Assembly: GCA_017428055.1 (NCBI GenBank)
Contig: JAFRRN010000036.1
Coordinates: 1 to 64,000, forward strand
DNA length: 64,000 bases
Direction: 5' to 3'
DNA from: Prevotella sp.
GTDB taxonomy: Bacteria; Bacteroidota; Bacteroidia; Bacteroidales; Bacteroidaceae
Translations under genes and position numbers: made by a program
Notes under the pieces: model-generated
What the model saw: only the letters and a program-made list of their open reading frames with translations
Databases searched by the model: none
Told to the model about the DNA's origin: nothing
Shown here: one piece after another, positions 8,184-16,700 of the stretch
Layout of the letters: every line of letters begins with the position of its first letter
Position numbering within the stretch: the first letter of the stretch is position 1

Positions 8184-11100
8184 TTACTTAATCACAACTT
8201 TCTTGCCATTCTGGATATAAACACCCTTCGTAGCTTTCTTCACGCGGATACCGTGGAGGTTGTACATCTCGCCGTTGGCAGCATCTGCCTCTGCTTGGTT
8301 GATGCCATCGACGAAGCCACCATCCTCGCTTACCTCCTTATTTGCGATGTTAATGCCAGCGAAGTTGAATGCCAACATAGCTGCACTGTTGCCCGTGTGG
8401 CTCTTGAAATATGCACGGTAAGCTGCAACGCGATTGCCACCAGCCGCCTTCTTGAACTTGGCAGCACCAGCAACATAGTCACCGTTCTTCACGATGGCGT
8501 TATTCTTGCCAAAGTCAGTGTATGTGCCGACGAAACTGAAGTTGTCATCGCTGACGGTCAAGTCGTTTGCCTCAACAATCGTCTTGTTCTCGAAGACAGG
8601 AAGTGAAATGTCTTCGCCTTCGATGATGACTGCGTAAGGTACATTGGCTTCCATATCTGACATCTCCTGGAAATTGAGCGTGTAAACGCCGTCGTCCTCT
8701 GTCGTACCCGTATAGGCAAGCACGTAGGTAGCACCAATCTCTTCCTTTGAGGTCTCGAAAGGCAACACGAGGGTATTCAAGCCACTATACAACGTACGCT
8801 CGTATGTCACGGTAGCGTAGGTGCCAGCGGCAGGAGCCTCGGTGTCGGTGTCTGACAATGTAATGCCAGCATCGACAACGATAGGTTCGATAGCCTTGCT
8901 CAATCCACCAAACTCATTGGCTGCTTGGACTTTGTATTCTGCCCCATCGACATAGTCGTATGAGGTTTCGGTGGTAAAGTCAATCACTTCGCCGTCTTTG
9001 GTTATTACGTAACAGATGGCGTATGGAACAGCACTCCACATGAGTTTAGCATTAATAATCTTAACTTCTGGAGCATCACAAGCCTCACACTTCAAATCTG
9101 GTTGCCAGTTATCATCGCCACCCATCACATTCTTGATGGTGTATTGCGCAGCCTCCTCGTCCGTGAGGTAGTTCTTCACATTGAACTTCTCAACTTTTTC
9201 GCCAGTATTACTGTCAATATAGTAATAGTATGTCTCACGCTGTGAGAGGTCTACGGGGTTGCCATTAGCATCCACGGTGTTGTAGTCCGCCCAGAGAGCG
9301 GGCAGTCCGCCCATGGTATTGTACCAGCCCTTGGCGGGGATATTGACGAATGTCTGCGTGTTGATGAATACGGTCTTCGGCTCATCGTGCCAAGGACGTC
9401 CAAACCATACGTCTGTAACGTTGATACCTGGACGCGGACGAATGATGTTGTTCATGAACACATAGCCCCACTTCGTATCAGCGGTGTGGCGCGGTGCCAC
9501 GATGTAGCCACCTGACGGACGGTTAATCTGCAATGTGTCGCCATCGAGATAGACATTGCCACCGTTGTAGATGAAGTCAACAGCACCCTCAATGAGCGAG
9601 TTCTTGATGTAGTGGCGGTTTTTCTGTGTAGAGGTGGTAATCCATGTATCTTGATAGCTAAGCAGTGCCACGTTGTTAAGCACTACACGGTCAGCTTGTG
9701 TATTCAAAGCGAGAGCTTGCGGGCCAGCCAATTGCTCGTAGCCATAGCTATTCTCAATGGTGAGGCTCTCGAAGAAGGCATCAGCTCCCTTTACTACGAC
9801 CGTTGCGCCTGGATCTACTGGATAGGCATTGTCTCCACCACTCAAACGGTTGTCAAGGATGACCGCCTTGTTGCGTTCCTGACCGATAAGGTGTAGGTTA
9901 GGCTTGTTGGCTGGCATGTCAACATGCTCGCTGTAACGACCGTTCTTGATGAAGATGAGCCAAGGCTTGGCAGCTCCAACGGGAGCAGCATCAATGGCAG
10001 CCTGTACTGTTTGATACACGGGGATGCCGGAGATTTCAGTAGTTGTGGTAGCACCAGCATCGACCACGGCATCATAGAGACGCATCTCAGGTTGTTGACG
10101 TTCCATTGTGGTGAAGTTGAGGGTCACGGCATCCACAGCATTGCCACTACGGCTCACGATAACACCTTCGGGCATGGTGAAAGTATACGGTGTGCCATAC
10201 TTCAGACCACTGTAACGGAAGATGGCAGTCTTGCCAGAGATAATCGGTGCGATTTCCTCTCCGTCGAGAGACGCATAGCCCTGTCCTGCTTTAATCTTGT
10301 TATCGAAGGTTAGGATGATGCTGCCGTTGGCACTCACGTCATCTGCACCTTCTGTCGGGGTGGTACTTACGAGTGTTGCTGTTTGCTCAGAGCCACCCAT
10401 CTGGTCGGCCAGCACGAAGATCTCGGCAATGGAGGTACCATCGTAGTCGCTGGTTACACCAATCTTATCACTGGTGCGGTCGGGCATCCAGCGAATCCAT
10501 ACGCGCTGCTGGTCATTGGCATCCTCAGGCAATGCAAACTCCTTTGGACCATCCCATCCGCGTGCCGGCGGGTTGAAGGTACCGATGGTAGTGAAAGTCT
10601 CACCATCGATGGAATATTGTACGTTATTAACAGAATATGTGTTATAGTCATCGCCAAGGCAACTGCTAATAATCAAATTCTCATAGCCCTTCGAAGAGAA
10701 TGAGATTTCCCAGTACCATTCCTCGGAGAGATATTTCCAGATGCGGGCAGCATACTTGCCATTCTCCAACCCATTGCCAATGCCACGTGTCAACCAACTG
10801 CTGGTGGTGCCGTCGGCTTGTCTAACGGTCAGCATTCCCGCATTGTCACTTTCAGCCTTGTAGTCGGCAGCGCGGTCGCGTGAAGGTTGGTCATAGTAGA
10901 GGTCCCAACCCACGATGTAATCGACTGCGGAGAAGTTGGCGGTGACATTCTTTTCGCCTGTCATCTTCAGTTCGCATTCTTGGTCTGTACCCTGTGCATC
11001 ACCTTCCCAGCCTGTGAAAGTCAAAATGCGATTATTGATGGCTGTGAGTTTCACGTAGGTTCCCTCCTCATAATAGTGTACGCCATCCACTACATTGCCA

Positions 11101-13481
11101 GTCGGCGTGTACTGCACGAGGTTGTCATTCACTCCCTCTGAACGGGTCAGGTTCAACGCATAGACATTGTTCTTGGTGTAAGTGGCGATGAGGGTGGTGT
11201 TCTCACTGATCTCGAAGCTATAGGGATTAGCTGTTGATACCGTCTCGCCCTGCTCATTGACCCATGCAGCGAAGTGATAACCGAAGTTCTCGGTGGCAGA
11301 GACGGTGATCTGTGTGCCCTCGTCAAACTCATTATCGGCAGGATTGGTCGATACCTTACCGGCACCCTCTGTGCCGAGGCCCACATTGAGTGTATAAGCG
11401 GAAACAGCCTCGATGGCACCCTCCACGTCGGCGGTGAACACAACGTCGCTGAACGCATACTGCTTGTTGGTGGCGAGTCCACGGATATAGATCTTCACCT
11501 CAATGATGTCATCGCTTGAGGGAATGTTTGTCAAGTCATAGCTATAGGCGGTGTAGTAAGGACTCTCCTTCACTAACTGCGGACGCTCATTCGTCGCCAA
11601 TTCATAACGTTGTTCTCCACTGAAAGCCACCACATCGAAGTTACCGCCATTGGTACCCACACGGCTGGCATGGAAAGCAAAGCTCTTCGGGGTAACGGTG
11701 AGACCCTTTTTGGGTTTCATGGTGAAGGTGATGGCGTTACCATCCTCTTGACTTCCAGCCTGCTCGGTGGGTTGGAACATGGTTTCCAAGATTCCGCCAT
11801 CGCTACGTGTGCCGTTCATTACGAGTTTGTCGCCCACGGTCATCTCTGCCACGCTGAACACTCCCTCTTTCACAGCCTGTGCTGTGGTAGCACTTGCGGC
11901 TCCCTCCTTCAAAGGCCATGTCAATGTGAAGTCCTGTTCGTTGACAACTTCACTAACAGGGGCGGCTGCCACCACGGCATTCACCTTGATATAATTAAGA
12001 TTCCAATTGGAAGCAAAGCCGTTACCGGCGATGAGGCGCAGGATGACTTTCTCCTTGTTGGCGGCAGAGAGTTGTACAGTATTGTCCTTATAGAGCCACC
12101 AGTTACCCATGGTCTCAAAGGCTCCGGCATCGAACCAGGTCTGGCCGCCGTCGGTGGAGACAACAGCCTCAAGCGTAGCCACGGCATTGGCACCGTAAGC
12201 GCAAGCGAAATCGACAGTTACATCCTTATAACCTACCGTGGAGAATTGGATCTCATAATAGGCATTGTGTTGCGAGGCATCGGTATAGTCGCTAATGTCA
12301 TTGGCTGTATTATTCTCCATGCGCAACACATGATTCTGATAGCCGTCGCAAAGCTGCCAATAGCGGTTCTCGCTCCAAGCGGTCAAGACGAAGTCGTCAG
12401 CATTGCCCATCTGGCTGTCGGGACGGATAATGGGAGCGGGCGACTGGTTGAACCATGTGGCAGAAACGCCAGTCCAATCGCCGCCATTCGGTGTATATAC
12501 ATTCTCAACCACATCATAGCCTTGCTCGATGTTCCAGTTGGCAAGCGTGACAGCGGTACCTTCGGGCAGTGCTGCCTCATCGAAAGTTGCCACGATGTCC
12601 GTAGCGGCATTGATGGTAACAGCATAAGGATTCTCTGTAGAGAGCGTGTTGCCTTCAGCATCTGTCCAAGCAGCGAATGTGTAGCCCAAGTTGGCAGTAG
12701 CAGTAAGTGCCACCTCTGTGCCAACTTCATACTCTGTTCCCGACGGGTCGCGAGTGATGCTGCCAGTCCCTGAGGGCGAAACGCTGGTTGTGAGTGCATA
12801 CATATCGACAAACGTCGTAGAAGCCACACCATTGATGGTCAGGTAATCCAAATTCCAGTTCGATGAGAAATCATTGCCAAAGATGAGACGCACGATGACC
12901 TGCTCCTTGTTCTGTGCTGAAATATTCAACGTGCCTACATCATAAATCCACCATCCGCTGGCGGTGGTGTAAGTTCCTGCTGTAGCCCATGTCTGACCGC
13001 CATCCACTGACACCACTGCGTTCAGCGTGGCATTAGCATTGCCGCCGTAACTACAAGCCAGTTCCATTTGAATATCTTTGTAGCCCGTAGTGGGGAATCT
13101 TACCTCGTAGTAGTTGTTGTGTTGCGAGGGGTCAGTGAGATCGGTAATGGCGTTAGCCTCAGTATCATTCACGATACGAAACACCTGATTGTTGTAACCC
13201 GTGGTGATAGCCCAATAGCGGGCTGTCTTCCCAGTAAGGGTGTAGTCAGCCGCATCGCCCACTGCCTCGTTAGCCACGATAGTGGGCTGTCCGTCCTTGA
13301 ACCACTTGGTTGACACTTCGGTCCAACCATCGGCGTTTGGAGTGTAGACACCATCCGCCACGGTATAACCTGTGTCGAAGGTCCACTTTGCCAATTGTGT
13401 GCTCTCTTGTGCCAAAGTAATGGTTGGCATGAGCGCAAACAACGCAATGATTAATTGTGATAAAATTGATTTGTTTTGCAT
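8184..13481 (-). CDS. Giant secreted multidomain pectinesterase (CE8)
   Basis: 1765 residues with a signal peptide (ends TITLAQ). In order: a beta-sandwich module (about 28-220), an InlB-type repeat (225-300), a second copy of the sandwich (310-515), a module at 520-700, two more InlB-like repeats (705-850), a further sandwich, a Big_5 Ig-like domain (1037-1130), the CE8 pectin methylesterase domain (about 1150-1415), and a C-terminal region (1534-1765) nearly identical to that of the next gene. CE8 residues are intact: GPQALAL, SYQDTW (Gln, catalytic Asp), AVDFIYNGG (second Asp), FGRPWHD (Arg, Trp). The tail YNLHGIRV...GVYIQNGKKVVIK resembles a sorting signal. Predicted to demethylate pectin outside the cell. 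Confidence 0.85.
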   Translation of the reverse strand: MQNKSILSQLIIALFALMPTITLAQESTQLAKWTFDTGYTVADGVYTPNADGWTEVSTKWFKDGQPTIVANEAVGDAADYTLTGKTARYWAITTGYNNQVFRIVNDTEANAITDLTDPSQHNNYYEVRFPTTGYKDIQMELACSYGGNANATLNAVVSVDGGQTWATAGTYTTASGWWIYDVGTLNISAQNKEQVIVRLIFGNDFSSNWNLDYLTINGVASTTFVDMYALTTSVSPSGTGSITRDPSGTEYEVGTEVALTATANLGYTFAAWTDAEGNTLSTENPYAVTINAATDIVATFDEAALPEGTAVTLANWNIEQGYDVVENVYTPNGGDWTGVSATWFNQSPAPIIRPDSQMGNADDFVLTAWSENRYWQLCDGYQNHVLRMENNTANDISDYTDASQHNAYYEIQFSTVGYKDVTVDFACAYGANAVATLEAVVSTDGGQTWFDAGAFETMGNWWLYKDNTVQLSAANKEKVILRLIAGNGFASNWNLNYIKVNAVVAAAPVSEVVNEQDFTLTWPLKEGAASATTAQAVKEGVFSVAEMTVGDKLVMNGTRSDGGILETMFQPTEQAGSQEDGNAITFTMKPKKGLTVTPKSFAFHASRVGTNGGNFDVVAFSGEQRYELATNERPQLVKESPYYTAYSYDLTNIPSSDDIIEVKIYIRGLATNKQYAFSDVVFTADVEGAIEAVSAYTLNVGLGTEGAGKVSTNPADNEFDEGTQITVSATENFGYHFAAWVNEQGETVSTANPYSFEISENTTLIATYTKNNVYALNLTRSEGVNDNLVQYTPTGNVVDGVHYYEEGTYVKLTAINNRILTFTGWEGDAQGTDQECELKMTGEKNVTANFSAVDYIVGWDLYYDQPSRDRAADYKAESDNAGMLTVRQADGTTSSWLTRGIGNGLENGKYAARIWKYLSEEWYWEISFSSKGYENLIISSCLGDDYNTYSVNNVQYSIDGETFTTIGTFNPPARGWDGPKEFALPEDANDQQRVWIRWMPDRTSDKIGVTSDYDGTSIAEIFVLADQMGGSEQTATLVSTTPTEGADDVSANGSIILTFDNKIKAGQGYASLDGEEIAPIISGKTAIFRYSGLKYGTPYTFTMPEGVIVSRSGNAVDAVTLNFTTMERQQPEMRLYDAVVDAGATTTTEISGIPVYQTVQAAIDAAPVGAAKPWLIFIKNGRYSEHVDMPANKPNLHLIGQERNKAVILDNRLSGGDNAYPVDPGATVVVKGADAFFESLTIENSYGYEQLAGPQALALNTQADRVVLNNVALLSYQDTWITTSTQKNRHYIKNSLIEGAVDFIYNGGNVYLDGDTLQINRPSGGYIVAPRHTADTKWGYVFMNNIIRPRPGINVTDVWFGRPWHDEPKTVFINTQTFVNIPAKGWYNTMGGLPALWADYNTVDANGNPVDLSQRETYYYYIDSNTGEKVEKFNVKNYLTDEEAAQYTIKNVMGGDDNWQPDLKCEACDAPEVKIINAKLMWSAVPYAICYVITKDGEVIDFTTETSYDYVDGAEYKVQAANEFGGLSKAIEPIVVDAGITLSDTDTEAPAAGTYATVTYERTLYSGLNTLVLPFETSKEEIGATYVLAYTGTTEDDGVYTLNFQEMSDMEANVPYAVIIEGEDISLPVFENKTIVEANDLTVSDDNFSFVGTYTDFGKNNAIVKNGDYVAGAAKFKKAAGGNRVAAYRAYFKSHTGNSAAMLAFNFAGINIANKEVSEDGGFVDGINQAEADAANGEMYNLHGIRVKKATKGVYIQNGKKVVIK
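8776..8849. repeat. 74-bp tract identical to 14368-14441
   Basis: This stretch is base-for-base the same as 14368-14441 in the neighbouring paralogue, including synonymous positions, whereas the flanking shared region differs at many third codon positions. Confidence 0.85.
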
Positions 13482-13507
13482 AATGTTATTGAATAAAAAA
13501 TGTGTGA

Positions 13508-13515
13508 CAAAAGTA
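13508..13515 (-). promoter_or_regulatory. -7 element of the 8184-13481 pectinesterase gene
   Basis: TACTTTTG on the minus strand, 27 nt upstream of the ATG at 13481. No convincing TTG is seen at the expected -33 spacing. Confidence 0.5.
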
Positions 13516-13687
13516 CATAATTATTCACATGACATTCTCCATAATTGTTTCATATAGGGGGAAAACTGATGCAAATCTCTCATTTTGGTTCAAAAAAAGG
13601 TGTTGCTGACATTTTTTTACCCCTCCTTTGCCAATGGGTTAATTCTTCAACATGCCAGTCTGATGATTTCCATAAAACAAAAAAGTT

Positions 13688-13728
13688 CCAGCCATACAGA
13701 ACACCTAACGGCATTTCTGTATGGCTGG
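13688..13728 (-). terminator. Intrinsic terminator of the 13776-19307 gene
   Basis: A perfect 14-bp stem CCAGCCATACAGAA (13688-13701) / TTCTGTATGGCTGG (13715-13728), followed on the minus strand by AACTTTTTTG. It separates the two pectinesterase genes into independent transcripts. Confidence 0.88.
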
Positions 13729-13775
13729 CCATCTTTTGCTTTGACCAATCGGTCAAAATCAGATAATCCTAAAGA

Positions 13776-16700
13776 TTATTTGACAACGACTTTCTTGCCA
13801 TTCTGGATGTAAACACCCTTGGTGGCATTCTTGACACGGATGCCTTGCAAGTTGTAGATCTCACTCTCGGCAGCATTGACACTATTCAGGTCGATGCCAT
13901 CAACGAAACCTCCGTCCTCACTGACAACCTTCTCCTCCAAGACGATGCCGGCGAAGTTGAACGCCACCATGACCGCACTATTACCAGTGTGGTTCTTGAA
14001 GTAAGCACGGTAAGCAGCGACACGGTTTCCACCGGCGGCCTTCTTGAACTTTGACGCGCCAGCAACATAGTCGCCGTTCTTTACGATGGCGTTATTCTTA
14101 CCAAAGTCGGTGTATGTACCGACAAAGCTGAAGTTGTCATCACTGACGGTCAAGTCATTGGCCTCTACCACTGTCTTGTTCTCAAAGACAGGAAGAGAGA
14201 TATCGTCACCTTCGATGATAATGGCGTATGGAACATTGGCTTCCAAATCTGATACCTCTTGGAAGTTAAGAGTGTAAACGCCATCATCCTCTGTCGTTCC
14301 TGTATAGGCAAGCACGTAAGTAGCATTGATTTCTTCCCTGGTGGTCTCGAATGGCAATACGAGGGTGTTCAAGCCACTATACAACGTACGCTCGTATGTC
14401 ACGGTAGCGTAGGTGCCAGCGGCAGGAGCCTCGGTGTCGGTATCTGCCAAGACAATACCAGCCTCGGTAACGACAGCCTCGGTAGCCTCGCCAAGACCAC
14501 CCATCTCGTTAGCGGCACGGACAGCATACGTTGCCGTAGCATCGTCAACCTCGTAGGTAGGCTCGGTGGTGAAGTCGATTACGCTGCCATCTTTCACGAT
14601 AGCCCAGCAATAGACATAGTTGCTGTTGTCCCAAGTCAAGGTGTTGCCACTGAGAATGACATTCTGCGGAGCGGAAGCCTGCTCTGTGTAATAGGTAGGA
14701 TCCCAGTCTCCGTACATGTTGGTCATGTCAGAAGCCTCGGCAGCCTCGGCAGCCGTCAGCACGGGATCGTTGGCATGGCCATCGCCGAAGGTCGTCTTAC
14801 GGCCGCTCAGGTCAACAACCGTGCCGTTGCTCAACAGGGTAGAGTTATACTCAGCGAAGCGCTTGGGCCAGCCATTGCTCATCTCCGACCATCCGATGGC
14901 CGATGGTGCATACTGCATCTTGGTGTTGATCCATAGGGCGCTGGGCGTACCCTGTCCCCACGGACGGCCAAGCGTGTACTTGCCGTTGAGGCTGCTGCTC
15001 TCGCAATAGATGGTACAGTTATTGAACACATAGCCATACTTGACGCACTTGGACGGCACGGCGATGTAGCCACCCGTGTTCATGCAGACCTGGATGTCGC
15101 ACTCATTGAAGTAGATGTCGCCCTTACCACAGAGGAAATCGGTGCGTCCGCGCAACAGGCCGCCCTCGAAGTAATAGAGGCCATTGTCGTTGTTGGAGGT
15201 CCAAGTGTCTTGGTAACCCCACAGCTTCACGTTCTTATAGATGTTCTTCTTACCCTTGTCTTGCACGGCGATGTTGCGTCCGAGGGCATCATCAATACCG
15301 CTCTTCACGGTCACATCTTGGAAGTAGAGGCCTTCGGCACTGCTCTGAATCTGTAGCACGTCGCTCTTGCCGATGCCATCATACACGCTCGTCGTGCCGT
15401 AGATGCCAGCGTATGTGGCAGCGCCATCGGGCAGGTTGGTGATGATCACGCCATCGCGGCTCTCTCCATCAAACGAAATGTTGGATGCGGATATCTTCGT
15501 GTAAGGAGCGGGATAGGTGTTTCCATCGTCACTATTGATGGTCTCGGTGGTGTTCAACGGCAATGCGTATGTGCCATTGTACAGGAAGATGCGGTAACGC
15601 ACATTCTTGTCGCTTCGGCTGTTAGCGGCATTGATGGCTGCCACGAGGTCATCGGTGGTCTTCACATAGTAGTCATACAAGCCCTTCTCGATAGCGGGAC
15701 GGGTCATTGTGCTGAACGTAATGGTGATAGGCTCTGCCAGGAAGTTCTCCGTCAGGTCGCTCACACTGTTGGCGGGCAACGTGAAGGTGTACTCCGTGGA
15801 GTATTCCAGTCCCTTGTATTCAAACATGATGGTCTTGCCGCTGACGGTACCTGTCAGTTCCTGGCCATTGAGCGTAGCGACAGCACCATCAGCCAAACTC
15901 ACCTTCTCGTCGAAGGTCAACACAATCTTGCCATTGGCAGAAGCGTTGTCGGCACCCTCCTCGGGAACGGAGGACACCAATACGGGAGCAATACCATCGT
16001 TCACCAATTCCTCCGTACCTGTGATGAATACCATGGCAACGGAGTTTCCGTCGTTGGCTGATGCCGTACCCTTCACCTCCGAGTCATAGTCGGGAATCAT
16101 GCGGATGTAGAGGGCAGCTTGGTTGTTGACATCCTCGGGAAGTGTTCCTTCGTAATGGCAAACAGCCTTGGCACCCGTCAGCGTAATGCTGCCATTGGTT
16201 GTCCAGTTCTCGCCATCAGTAGAATAATCCACATTATATACCGTATAGGAATTGTAGTTATAGAGCATGTCAAACTGCACCTTGATGTTGGTGAATGCCT
16301 CGGCATTGACCTTGGTCTGCCAGTAATAGTGACCCACGTCGCCATTGCTGCTTCCCGTACGCCAGTTGACAGCGGCACCCTTCATCGACTCATAGCCGCC
16401 AGCAGCCTCGGTACTCTTGTCGAGCCAGCCAGAGGTGGTCGTGCCATCGGTGAGTGAGAAGGCGCTTGCCTCGTTCTCTGTAGAATAGAAGTCTGCCACG
16501 CGACCATTGTTGCCGCTCTTGTAGAAGTCCCATCCGGCGATGATGTCCTCCTGTGAATATACGGCGGTGATCTCCTTGTCACCGTCCATCTTCAAAGTCA
16601 TCTCGCTGTTGGTCGTGCCATCGCTCCAGTTGTTGAATGTCACAAGGCCTTCATAACTATTAGCGGTAAGGGTCACGTAAGTACCTTCCTCATACATCAC

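Noticed and set aside
11610..12773. Plus-strand 387-codon frame inside the first pectinesterase gene
   Set aside because: It is antisense to a well-supported multidomain secreted protein; composition (His/Gly/Ile-rich) is that of a shadow frame.
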